Positions 7,861-15,295 of a stretch of DNA of 26,120 nt are shown piece by piece. Both the position numbers and the translations under genes were made by a program. The stretch's first letter is position 1, and each line of letters opens with the position of its first letter. The notes below the pieces were generated by a model, which saw nothing but the letters and a program-made list of their open reading frames with translations, had not been told where the DNA came from and made no database searches. The DNA is from CBDFHV01 sp965247705 (GTDB taxonomy: Bacteria > Pseudomonadota > Alphaproteobacteria > Rhodospirillales > CAMCUA01), in the NCBI GenBank assembly GCA_965247705.1, contig CBDFHV010000062.1:1-26120 (forward strand). The letters run 5' to 3'.

Positions 7861-8409
7861 ATGCCTCTCGGCAAACCCGCTCCCCGCGACCTGCTCCACA
7901 CCCGCCATATCGAGTGTCACGGCTACAAGCGGGATGACGGCCTGTGGGATATCGAGGGGTCGATCGTGGATCGGAAGACCTATTCCTTCGCCAACCAGGA
8001 CCGGGGCGGCGTCCGGGCGGGAGAAGCGGTCCATGACATGTCGGTCCGCCTGACCATCGACGACAACATGGTGGTGCGGGGCGTGGAAGCGACGACGGCC
8101 GCGGCACCCTTTTCCATGTGCGGCGACATTACGGACCGCTACGAGAGTCTGGTCGGCCTGCGCATCGGCCCCGGTTGGCGCCGCGCCATTGCGGAACGGC
8201 TGGGAGGCGTCCGGGGCTGCACCCACGTCAGCGACATGATTTTGGGTCCATTAGCGGTTACGGCGTTCCAGACTCTGGGTTCCGCCCGAGCGTCGGGGAA
8301 ACCGGCGGGAGACACGTCCCGTCCGGGCCATCTCAACACCTGCCACGCTCTTTCCAGCGACAGCCCCGTGGTTCGACGTCGCTGGCCGCAACACTACACG
8401 GGGGAGTGA
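7861..8409 (+). CDS. DUF2889 family protein
   Basis: The 182-residue product carries the DUF2889 signature: LLHTRHIECHGYKRDDGLWDIEG near the start, then DRKTY.F, MSVRLTIDDNMVVRGVEA and a Cys/Gly-rich GVRGCTHVSDMI segment. Members are known from proteobacteria without an assigned function. Conserved His and Cys residues (HTRHIECHGY, GCTH) suggest metal binding, which is inference. A GAAGGGAT ribosome-binding site lies just upstream. The gene ends at TGA 8407-8409, only nine bases from where the convergent RHH_4 gene ended before copy 1 of the IS630-type element inserted, so the two genes were once tail to tail. Confidence 0.8.
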   Translation: MPLGKPAPRDLLHTRHIECHGYKRDDGLWDIEGSIVDRKTYSFANQDRGGVRAGEAVHDMSVRLTIDDNMVVRGVEATTAAAPFSMCGDITDRYESLVGLRIGPGWRRAIAERLGGVRGCTHVSDMILGPLAVTAFQTLGSARASGKPAGDTSRPGHLNTCHALSSDSPVVRRRWPQHYTGE

Positions 8410-8468
8410 TCGACCCCCTACTCCGCGGCGGGAGCGGCGGGAGCCGATGCCTCTAGAGCACTTTCACT

Positions 8469-9414
8469 TTAATTTGGTTCATATCCTGAGTTTGCAAAAT
8501 AGTTGGCGCATTCGTTTGGCCTGATGGTGTTGATGATATCTCCGATGGCGCGCCACAGGTCATCGATGGTTCGCACGGCGGCTTTTCTGAGCATCGCCTT
8601 GAGCTTTGCGAAGAACTGTTCGATCGGATTGAAGTCGGGTGAGTAGGCCGGCAGATAGGCCAGTTTGGCGCCCGCCGCCTCGATGGCCTCGCGTACGCCG
8701 GTGACTTTGTGTGAGGACAGGTTGTCCATGACGACGATGTCGCCTTGCGCCAGCGTCGGGACCAAACAACGTTCCACCCAGAGCCTGAAGATGGCGCCGT
8801 TCATCGGGCGATCAACGACGAACGGTGCGGCGATGCCATCGTGACGCAGCCCGGCAACGAAGGTCATCGTCTTCCAGTGGCCATGCGGCACGGCGGCGAC
8901 CAGACGCTCGCCGCGCCGGCACCGCCCGCGAAGGCGCGCCATCTTGGTGTTGGCACCGGTCTCGTCGATGAAGACCAGCCGGGTCGGGTCGAGCGCCGGC
9001 TGTTGCGCGCGCCACAATCGCCGGTTCTCGGCGACGTCAGGACGTTCCTGCTCGGCTGCGTGCGCGGTTTTTTTTAAAGCTGATGCCGTGACGATGGAAG
9101 AAGTTCCACAATCCCCCAATACTGCTCTTGACGCCCTTTTCCGAGCTCAACCGGGCAATGATCTCTTCAAGCGTGAGGTCCGGCGCCGCGTCGATCTGCG
9201 TCAACAACCAATCCTCATGAGGGTCAAGCTTCGAGCCCTTGGGTGCGCCCATCGCAGCCGCCTGAACGCTGCCCGTCTCCCGCCAGCGCCGAGCGTAGCG
9301 GATCGCCGAACTGACGCTGACGCCAAATCGCCTCGCCGCCTGGCGCCGCGAAGCCCCGCCATCAATCGCATCCACGATCCGTTGCCGAAGGTCTGCCGAG
9401 TAGGCTTTGCTCAT
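8469..9414 (-). CDS. IS630-family transposase, OrfA+OrfB split by an A8 tract (copy 1)
   Basis: OrfA runs from ATG 9414 (GGGAG ribosome-binding site just upstream) to 9037. It holds the N-terminal helix-turn-helix (AYSADLRQRIVDAIDGG, RRFGVSVSSAIRYARRW). OrfB holds the DDE catalytic domain with the first Asp in RLVFIDETGANTKM, the second in DIVVMDNLSSHK and the Glu in FNPIEQFFAKLK, ending at TAA 8469-8471. A continuous protein would read ...HGISFKK-TAHAAEQERPDV..., which requires seven or ten A's; the tract has eight (T's at 9068-9075 on the plus strand). Conventional translation of OrfA therefore ends in NRARSRAGTS. A slipped transcript or ribosome is needed for the fused enzyme, or this copy is dead. 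Confidence 0.85.
9068..9075 (-). other. A8 slippage tract at the OrfA/OrfB junction, copy 1
   Basis: Eight consecutive A's on the coding strand follow TTT in the codons for Phe-Lys-Lys. The OrfB frame is reached by losing one A or gaining two. Such A runs are established sites of transcriptional slippage or -1 frameshifting in insertion sequences. Copy 2 has nine A's at the same place. Confidence 0.6.
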
Positions 9415-9492
9415 CGGAAACTCCCTTTGCGAATCTATAACAAAGGGAATCAGAACAAGATCAGAATGGGAATCCCCTTTCTGAATCATCCT

Positions 9493-9738
9493 TCAATGAA
9501 ATTGCTCTAACAAGGTGCCGTGGCCCGCGCTGTCGTGGCCATGGGCGGTGCTGGCATCCTTGAAATAGCGTATCGCGAAGGTACGAAGCGACGACGTGCG
9601 GTTGTCGCCGTCACGACGGGATTCTATCCACGTGCACAAGTCGTGAATGTTGAAACCCTCGATCCGACAGATCTCTTCCAGGGCATGCCAGAATTCCGCC
9701 TCCAGACGAACGCTCGTCCTCTGACCGAATATCGACAC
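9493..9738 (-). CDS. RHH_4-type ribbon-helix-helix protein with IS-altered C-terminus
   Basis: This 81-residue protein begins MSIFGQRTSVRLEAEFWHAL and continues EEICRIEGFNIHDLCTWIE..., the pattern of the small alphaproteobacterial ribbon-helix-helix domain RHH_4: a beta strand with TSVRLE, then two helices. It is probably a DNA-binding regulator. The start is a GTG at 9738; a stop lies eight codons upstream, so no longer version with an ATG exists. The last residues EQFH come from the inserted IS630-type element. Joining the flanks across the TA restores a frame ending LLEASAPAAPAAE with stop at 8418-8420, so the insertion replaced about ten tail residues and left the DNA-binding fold whole. 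Confidence 0.8.
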   Translation of the reverse strand: MSIFGQRTSVRLEAEFWHALEEICRIEGFNIHDLCTWIESRRDGDNRTSSLRTFAIRYFKDASTAHGHDSAGHGTLLEQFH

Positions 9739-9892
9739 ATTCTTGCGCAGGAATTTATTCTACATATCGGCGCGGACCAGCCCCATGCTCTCGCAATATG
9801 AAAGTCCAGACGCGTCAATCTAACTCAAGGCTGCATCGGGGACAATGTTGAGGCGAAAATAGACGGGCTGGTCCACGCGACGGGGATCGACT

Positions 9893-9937
9893 GGCGGCGC
9901 CATCCTCGACCGGCATCAGCCGGCGGCGCCATCCTCG
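9893..9937. repeat. 16-bp direct repeat at the 3' end of bolA
   Basis: GGCGGCGCCATCCTCG occurs at 9893-9908 and again at 9922-9937. The second copy is the C-terminal coding part of bolA (minus strand DEDGAA), the first lies just beyond its stop codon. It looks like a small local duplication. The remaining gap up to the RHH_4 gene start (9739-9892) shows nothing I can identify. Confidence 0.6.
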
Positions 9938-10197
9938 TCGGGGGTGATCGTGGTCAGGGCCAGGGCGTGCATGCCAGCGGCGAACTCGTCGGCCAAGGCT
10001 TCGTTGACCAAACGCTGCCGCTGCAGCCGGGATTGATCGGCGAAGACCGACGAGACGATTTCCACACGATAGTGGCTCTCGCCTCCGGCCGGCGCTTCGA
10101 CATGGCCCGCGTGCCGATGGGACTCATCGACCACGGCCAGGCGGGCGGGATTGAAGCGGATGTTCAGGGCTTGCGCGATGCGGTCTTTTCGGCTCAC
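9916..10197 (-). CDS. bolA: BolA family protein
   Basis: The 93-residue protein has the BolA fold (alpha-beta-beta-alpha-alpha-beta). Visible are VVDESHRHAGH (23-33), GESHYRVEIVSSVFADQSRLQRQRLV and the C-terminal MHALAL, which contains the conserved His. The conserved His residues in DESHRHAGH and HALAL are those used for Fe-S ligation with monothiol glutaredoxins in this family. BolA proteins work in Fe-S handling and stress response. It is divergent from the J-domain gene, with a 137-base shared gap. This adjacency of bolA to a J-domain gene and cobST is familiar from Alphaproteobacteria. The lowercase symbol is the family name; subfamily is not resolved. Confidence 0.92.
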   Translation of the reverse strand: MSRKDRIAQALNIRFNPARLAVVDESHRHAGHVEAPAGGESHYRVEIVSSVFADQSRLQRQRLVNEALADEFAAGMHALALTTITPDEDGAAG

Positions 10198-10334
10198 GGG
10201 CGTCGCCTCGTCTTTCTAGTGGTTCAAATCTAACGGATGGTACCTCTAGGGTTGTACGGGGCGCCCAGCACAGGGACATCCCCGGGGGTCAACGGCGCCT
10301 TGATTTGACACTCGCCCCGCCTCATAGTTTCTCA

Positions 10335-10931
10335 ATGCCCAGGTCTTTCCGCAACCGCCCGCGACTCTCGACCGTCGACGCCGAGGACAATTTCAGTCCC
10401 TGCGGCTGGCCGGGCTGCGCCGAATCGGGACTGTACCGGGCGCCGCGATCGCCCCGTGACCTCAAGGACTTCCATTGGTTCTGCCTCGCGCACGTGCGCC
10501 AGTATAACGCGTCCTGGAACTACTACGACGGCATGAACGAGCGGGAAGTGGAAGAGGACCGGCGACGGGATACCGTCTGGCACCGACCCAGCTGGCCCCT
10601 GGCCGGGAAGGGCAGCCCCGAGGACCAACTGCGGGATGCGTTCGGCGTCTTCGGCGGCGGTGGACGAAGCAACGGTAGCGGTACCGGCGGCAGTACCGAC
10701 AACGGCAACGGCAACGGTCGCCATCACGCGCCATCTGACTCCCCGGAATACGAGGCGATGCTGGTTCTGGCGCTGGAGCCACCGTTGACGGAGGCTCGAG
10801 TCAAGGCCCGCTACAAGAAGCTGGTCAAGGTGCACCATCCCGACATCAACGGCGGCGCCAAGGAGGCGGAAGAAAGATTCAAGGAGATTCAGCGCGCCTA
10901 TCAAACCATCATGGAGCGCCTGTCCTCTTGA
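10335..10931 (+). CDS. J-domain (DnaJ-like) protein with C-terminal J domain
   Basis: The 198-residue protein starts at ATG 10335. An in-frame TTG 30 bases earlier coincides with a TTGACA that looks like a promoter element rather than an initiator. An N-terminal region holds a conserved Cys/Trp cluster (CGWPGCAESGLYRAP, FHWFCLAHVRQYNASWNYYDGM), possibly a metal-binding module. A Gly/Asn-rich linker follows at about residues 112-135, then a J domain at about 145-195 with the HPD motif in LVKVHHPDINGG, needed to stimulate DnaK ATPase. Placing the J domain at the C-terminus is typical of the version found upstream of cobS. A role in assisting cobaltochelatase assembly is a guess from position. 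Confidence 0.9.
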   Translation: MPRSFRNRPRLSTVDAEDNFSPCGWPGCAESGLYRAPRSPRDLKDFHWFCLAHVRQYNASWNYYDGMNEREVEEDRRRDTVWHRPSWPLAGKGSPEDQLRDAFGVFGGGGRSNGSGTGGSTDNGNGNGRHHAPSDSPEYEAMLVLALEPPLTEARVKARYKKLVKVHHPDINGGAKEAEERFKEIQRAYQTIMERLSS

Positions 10932-10986
10932 CGGTGTGGGCAAAGCCCCCTACCTCAAAGACGCATCATCAGCGGATTCCCGACAC

Positions 10987-11994
10987 ATGAGTTCTTCCAC
11001 GACCGCCGGGTCGCACGACTCGGCCTTTCCCCTCGACGCCCCGGACATCAAAATCTCCGTTCGGCAGACCTTTGGCATCGACAGCGACCTGGAGGTGCCC
11101 GGGTTCAGCATCGCCGACGAGCGCGTTCCGGACCTGGACGAGGCCTACCAGTTCGACACCGAGACCACCCTCGCCATCCTCGCCGGTTTCGCCTTCAACC
11201 GCCGGGTGATGATTCAGGGGTACCACGGGACGGGCAAGTCCACCCATATCGAGCAGGTTGCCGCCCGCCTCAACTGGCCCTGCATCCGGGTTAACCTGGA
11301 CAGCCATATCAGCCGCATCGATCTGGTGGGCAAGGACGCCATCGTGCTTCGGGAAGGTCTTCAGGTGACCGAATTCAGGGAGGGCATCCTTCCCTGGGCC
11401 ATACAGCATCCGACCGCCTTGGCCTTCGACGAATACGACGCCGGCCGGCCCGACGTGATGTTCGTCATTCAGCGAGTCCTCGAGGTGGAAGGCAAGCTGA
11501 CGCTGCTGGATCAGAACCGGATCATGCGGCCCCATCCGTACTTTCGCCTCTTCTCGACCACCAACACCGTCGGCCTGGGCGATACCACGGGGCTCTACCA
11601 CGGCACCCAGCAGATCAATCAGGGCCAGATGGACCGCTGGAACATCGTCGCCACCCTCAACTACCTCCCCCACGACGACGAAATGCGCATCGTTCTGGCC
11701 AAGGCCCCCAGTTACGACACCAAGGAGGGCCGTGAGACCGTGAACGCGATGGTCGAGATGGCGGCCCTGACCCGCCAGGGGTTCGTCAATGGCGATCTGT
11801 CCACCGTCATGTCGCCCAGAACCGTGATCACCTGGGCCGAGAACGCCAAGATCTTCGGCGACGTGGGCTTTGGCTTCCGGGTCACTTTCGTCAACAAATG
11901 CGATGAGGTGGAGCGGCCAGTGGTGGCCGAGTACTACCAGCGGTGTTTCGGCGCCGAGCTGCCGGAATCCATCACCAACGTCGCAATGGCCTGA
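10987..11994 (+). CDS. cobS: cobaltochelatase subunit CobS (AAA+ ATPase)
   Basis: CobS forms the AAA+ ring that with CobT and CobN inserts cobalt into hydrogenobyrinate a,c-diamide in the aerobic cobalamin pathway. The 335-residue product has Walker A GYHGTGKST (78-86), Walker B ALAFDEYDAG (144-153) and FSTTNTVGLGDTTGLYHGTQ as the sensor 1 region. The N-terminal lead with FGIDSDLEVPGF is typical of CobS. ATG 10987 is preferred over an upstream in-frame GTG (10936), because it matches the usual length of about 330 residues. It lies 55 bases after the J-domain gene and 26 before cobT. No cobalamin riboswitch is visible upstream. Confidence 0.95.
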   Translation: MSSSTTAGSHDSAFPLDAPDIKISVRQTFGIDSDLEVPGFSIADERVPDLDEAYQFDTETTLAILAGFAFNRRVMIQGYHGTGKSTHIEQVAARLNWPCIRVNLDSHISRIDLVGKDAIVLREGLQVTEFREGILPWAIQHPTALAFDEYDAGRPDVMFVIQRVLEVEGKLTLLDQNRIMRPHPYFRLFSTTNTVGLGDTTGLYHGTQQINQGQMDRWNIVATLNYLPHDDEMRIVLAKAPSYDTKEGRETVNAMVEMAALTRQGFVNGDLSTVMSPRTVITWAENAKIFGDVGFGFRVTFVNKCDEVERPVVAEYYQRCFGAELPESITNVAMA

Positions 11995-12020
11995 CCGCCT
12001 CCAGTCGGCCTGGCCGCCCA

Positions 12021-13868
12021 ATGTCCAGTGCAGAGGCACCCCAGGATCTCGCCAAGCGAGTGACGGAATCAACCTTCAAGGCCCTGTCGGGGCGGGAGGA
12101 TGCGACGGTGTCGTTCGGCCACGGCCCGGCGGTGCTCACCGGCACCGAGGCGCGCCTGCCCCTGCCGTCGAGTCAACTGCCCCAGGAAGAAATCATGCGC
12201 CTTCGCGGCGCTTCCGATTCGGCCGCCTTGCGGCTGCGCCACCACGACGAAAAGGTCCACCGCCGACGGGCCCCCACCGGGGGCGAAGCGCGGGAAGTCT
12301 TCAATCTCATCGAGCAGACGCGCTGCGACGCTCTCGGATCGGAGCGATTCGCCGGCGTGGCGGATAACCTGACGTCCCTGTTGGAGGACCAATGCCGCCA
12401 CCGGGGCTATGCAAAGGTCACCCGGCGCGAGACGTCGATGCTTGCCGATGCCATCGGGCTCGTGGTGCGCGAACACCTGATCGGCAAGCCCTTGCCGAGC
12501 CAGGCGGAACCCCTCATGGGCGTGTGGCGCGACTGGCTCAACGAACGTATCGGCGATGCGGTAAGTCAACTCGCCGATTGCACGGGCGATCAGGAAGCCT
12601 TCGCGCGCGCGGCATCCGACCTCATTCGCGCCCTCGACCTGATAACCGATAGCGAGGGCGACGACGAGAACGATCAGGACGAAGAGGACGACTCCGAGAC
12701 GGACGAGGAAGGTGGTGACTCCCAGAGCGCCCAGTCGGACGACTCGGGTCAGCTTTCCAGTGACGGAAGCGCCGGGGACACCGACCAGGACGCCGAGGGC
12801 GCCACCACCGGCGAGGAGGAGGAGATGATGTCCGGGGCCGGTGACGAGGAGCCCGCCGGACCCTCTCGCTGGCAATCCAACTGGCGCGACGAACTGAATG
12901 CCGGACAGCCGACCTACCACGCCTACACGACCACCTTTGACGAGACCGTGCCGGCGGACCAACTGTGCGACCTCGAGGAGCTGACCCGCCTTCGCGCACA
13001 ACTGGATCACCAACTGTCCCATCTCCAGGGCGTGGTCGCCCGCCTCGCCAATCGTCTTCAGCGTCGTCTGATGGCCAAGCAGACCCGGTCGTGGGATTTC
13101 GATCTGGACGAGGGTCTGCTGGATGCGGGCCGCCTGGCCCGGGTGGTGGTCAATCCCCTGCATCCACTTTCCTTCAAGCAGGAGAAGGAGACCGATTTCC
13201 GCGATACGGTGGTGTCGCTTCTGATCGACAATTCGGGGTCCATGCGCGGCCGACCCATCACCGTCGCGGCGATGAGCGCCGATATCCTGGCCCGGACGCT
13301 GGAGCGCTGTGGGGTGAAGGTGGAAATTCTCGGCTTCACCACCCGCGCCTGGAAAGGCGGCAGCGCGCGGGAGAAGTGGGTCGCCGAGGGCAAGCCGCCC
13401 AATCCGGGACGGCTGAACGATCTCAGACACATCATCTACAAGGCCGCCGACGCCCCCTGGCGGCGGGCCCGGCGCAGCCTCGGCCTGATGTTGCGAGAGG
13501 GCCTTCTCAAGGAAAACATCGACGGCGAGGCCCTTCTATGGGCCCACAACAGGCTGCTGGCACGGCCCGAACAACGGCGCATCCTGATGGTTATTTCCGA
13601 TGGCGCGCCGGTGGACGATGCGACCCTTTCGGCCAACCCGGGCAACTACCTGGAGCGACATCTCAGGGATGTCATCGCCTGGATCGAGAACCGCTCGCCG
13701 GTGCAGCTTACCGCCATCGGCATCGGCCACGACGTAACCCGTTATTACCGGCGGGCGGTGACCATCGTCGACGCGGAGGAACTGGGCGGCACCCTTATCG
13801 GCAACCTGAGCGACCTGTTCGAGGAAGAGAGCGCCGAACTGCCACTGCGTCACCGGGCGCGGCGGTGA
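12021..13868 (+). CDS. cobT: cobaltochelatase subunit CobT
   Basis: CobT is the MIDAS-containing partner of CobS in the aerobic cobaltochelatase. The 615-residue protein has an N-terminal CobT domain (to about residue 210), a strongly acidic Asp/Glu/Ser-rich linker (about 210-280) and a C-terminal von Willebrand A domain whose MIDAS DNSGSMRG begins at D403. VMVISDGAPVDD-like sequence (MVISDGAPVDDATL) supplies a later MIDAS residue. The ATG at 12021 is chosen because the preceding in-frame sequence overlaps the end of cobS. This three-part layout and length are standard for CobT. CobN must be encoded elsewhere. Confidence 0.95.
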   Translation: MSSAEAPQDLAKRVTESTFKALSGREDATVSFGHGPAVLTGTEARLPLPSSQLPQEEIMRLRGASDSAALRLRHHDEKVHRRRAPTGGEAREVFNLIEQTRCDALGSERFAGVADNLTSLLEDQCRHRGYAKVTRRETSMLADAIGLVVREHLIGKPLPSQAEPLMGVWRDWLNERIGDAVSQLADCTGDQEAFARAASDLIRALDLITDSEGDDENDQDEEDDSETDEEGGDSQSAQSDDSGQLSSDGSAGDTDQDAEGATTGEEEEMMSGAGDEEPAGPSRWQSNWRDELNAGQPTYHAYTTTFDETVPADQLCDLEELTRLRAQLDHQLSHLQGVVARLANRLQRRLMAKQTRSWDFDLDEGLLDAGRLARVVVNPLHPLSFKQEKETDFRDTVVSLLIDNSGSMRGRPITVAAMSADILARTLERCGVKVEILGFTTRAWKGGSAREKWVAEGKPPNPGRLNDLRHIIYKAADAPWRRARRSLGLMLREGLLKENIDGEALLWAHNRLLARPEQRRILMVISDGAPVDDATLSANPGNYLERHLRDVIAWIENRSPVQLTAIGIGHDVTRYYRRAVTIVDAEELGGTLIGNLSDLFEEESAELPLRHRARR

Positions 13869-13911
13869 CGTGGCAACCGCCGAATCGAATTTCAGACCAT
13901 CCATAAAGTCC

Positions 13912-14910
13912 ATGCGATCGATCGTCGCCGCGGCGCGGCATCTCCGGCTCGGGGTTGCCGTCTTCGCCTTGATCACGCTGTTGACGGAGGCGCCCACGGC
14001 GGCCGGCGGCATCGAGATCAACGCCCGATCGGTGGTGCTCGACGAGTCGGACCCCGCCCGCCGCGTGGTGGGCGCCCTGACCTATCGTGGCGGCTTGAAC
14101 CTGTCGTCTTCCGACCGGTCATTTGGTGGTTTCTCCGGTCTGGACGTGAGCCCCGACGGTCGTTCGTTGACGGCGGTGTCCGACCGTGGACATGTGCTGA
14201 CCGCCCGCCTTACCTACAACCGGGATGGATCGCTCGCCGGCATCGGTGAGGGGCGTCTGGATCCCCTCATCGGTCCGGACGGCAGGCCGCTGTCCGGCAG
14301 GCGGCTCACCGATGCCGAGTCCCTGACAGCCGACGGGGAGGGGGGCTGGATTGTCGCCTTCGAACAACGCCATCGCCTCTTGCGCTATGGCGCCTGGGGG
14401 GAGGCGCCGAGGCTCCCACGCAAACCCTCCGGTCTTTCCTCGGGGCCCCGAAATGGCGGTATCGAGGCCCTTACGCGGCTACGGGACGGTCGCCTGCTGG
14501 CGATCGCGGAACGCCATGGGACAGACCAGTGGGTCAACGCCTGGATCAGCGACATCCAGGGTCACCAATGGCGGCGTCTGGCCTACCCCACGAGCGACAA
14601 ATTTAGGCCCACCGGGGCGGCGACGCTTCCCGATGGCGGCGTGCTGGTAGTGGAGCGCTTCTTCAATCTACTGGGAGGGTTGGCGGCACGCCTGAAGCGC
14701 GTCGACGTCTCGGAGATCAAGTCCAACGGCACGCTGGTGGCGACGGAAGTGGCGGTGCTTCGCCCTCCCTTGACCGTGGACAACATGGAAGGCGTGGCGG
14801 TGCGCCGGGGAGCAGCGGGGGAAACCGTGATCTATCTCATGTCCGATGACAACTTCTTCCCCCTGCAGCGGACTCTGCTGCTGATGTTCATTCTCGAATC
14901 GGGCCCGTAG
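13912..14910 (+). CDS. exported phytase-like / esterase-like family protein
   Basis: The protein has 332 residues from ATG 13912; a GTG at 13870, two bases after the cobT stop, is an in-frame alternative. The start MRSIVAAARHLRLGVAVFALITLLTEAPTAAG is a signal peptide with likely cleavage near TAAG. The body matches the 'esterase-like activity of phytase' beta-propeller family: FGGFSGLDVSPDGRSLTAVSDRGHVLTA, LTDAESLTADGEGGWIVAFEQRHRLLRY, GGIEALTRLRDGRLLAIAER and VDNMEGVAVRR, repeated D/E-rich blade motifs. Substrate is unknown for most members. It follows cobT directly and is convergent with rpmB (6-base gap), an arrangement known from related genomes. Confidence 0.85.
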   Translation: MRSIVAAARHLRLGVAVFALITLLTEAPTAAGGIEINARSVVLDESDPARRVVGALTYRGGLNLSSSDRSFGGFSGLDVSPDGRSLTAVSDRGHVLTARLTYNRDGSLAGIGEGRLDPLIGPDGRPLSGRRLTDAESLTADGEGGWIVAFEQRHRLLRYGAWGEAPRLPRKPSGLSSGPRNGGIEALTRLRDGRLLAIAERHGTDQWVNAWISDIQGHQWRRLAYPTSDKFRPTGAATLPDGGVLVVERFFNLLGGLAARLKRVDVSEIKSNGTLVATEVAVLRPPLTVDNMEGVAVRRGAAGETVIYLMSDDNFFPLQRTLLLMFILESGP

Positions 14911-14916
14911 GGGGTA

Positions 14917-15216
14917 TCAGGCCGCGGCTGCCGCCCGTTCCCGGACACGGCGGATCCGACGCTTCAGGCGGCGCGTTTCCAGGTCCAGGTTGCCGTCGCG
15001 GGCGCCCATCAGAAACGAATCCAGGCCGCCGTTATGCTCGATGGTGCGGATGGCGTTGGTGGTCAGGCGAAGCCGCACCATGGTGCCAAGGGCGTCGCTG
15101 AAAAGGGACGTCTTCTGCAAATTGGGCAAAAATCGCCGTCGGCTTTTGTTGTGAGCGTGGCTGACGTTGTTGCCCGTCATCACGCCCTTGCCGGTGAATC
15201 CGCACTTTCTGGACAT
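14917..15216 (-). CDS. rpmB: 50S ribosomal protein L28
   Basis: The 99-residue protein is a complete bL28: CGFTGKGVMTGNNVSHAHNKSRRRFLPNLQ near the N-terminus and VRLRLTTNAIRTIEHNGGLD in the middle, with the Arg-rich alphaproteobacterial tail. bL28 binds 23S rRNA and is important for 70S assembly. The ATG at 15216 is preceded by a GAGAG weak ribosome-binding site. A separate promoter candidate lies in the 75-base gap upstream. It is a single-gene transcription unit by appearance. Confidence 0.97.
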   Translation of the reverse strand: MSRKCGFTGKGVMTGNNVSHAHNKSRRRFLPNLQKTSLFSDALGTMVRLRLTTNAIRTIEHNGGLDSFLMGARDGNLDLETRRLKRRIRRVRERAAAAA

Positions 15217-15267
15217 TTGAGATCTCTCGCTGAGGAGCTTGCGCCGGATCGCGCAGGAAGCACGGGT

Positions 15268-15295
15268 ATTTAAGGATTGACGGTCGATCCGTCAA
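15268..15295 (-). promoter_or_regulatory. candidate rpmB promoter with embedded palindrome
   Basis: On the minus strand TTGACG (15295-15290) is followed after 16 bases by TTAAAT (15273-15268). Start of transcription would lie about 45 bases before rpmB. The -35 is one arm of a perfect 7-base inverted repeat, TTGACGG/CCGTCAA with a 5-base loop (15277-15295), which overlaps the stop codon of the sulfotransferase gene and could be an operator. Confidence 0.45.

Larger units (their letters stand above)
8456..9507. mobile_element. IS630-family insertion sequence, copy 1 (1052 bp)
   Basis: The element is bounded by TA on both sides (8454-8455 and 9508-9509), the IS630/Tc1-mariner target duplication. 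Its ends are imperfect terminal inverted repeats: GAGCACTTTCACTTTAAT on the left and, on the other strand, GAGCAATTTCATTGAAGG on the right. It carries two overlapping minus-strand transposase frames. A near-identical copy lies at 20294-21346 in the same orientation; I see one substitution in the left end (T/C) and one extra base in the A tract. High identity implies recent movement. It sits in the 3' end of an RHH_4 gene. Confidence 0.93.

Noticed and set aside
9520..9801. 93-codon plus-strand frame opposite the RHH_4 gene
   Set aside because: The minus strand has a recognisable RHH_4 pattern; this frame has none.
10305..10334. TTG start extending the J-domain protein by ten residues
   Set aside because: The TTG is part of TTGACA, and an ATG with the conserved beginning follows at 10335.
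10969..12072. 367-codon minus-strand frame opposite cobS
   Set aside because: Shadow frame with no domain; cobS is unequivocal on the plus strand.
12069..13430. 453-codon minus-strand frame opposite cobT
   Set aside because: Shadow of the codon bias of cobT; low-complexity Gly/Val composition.
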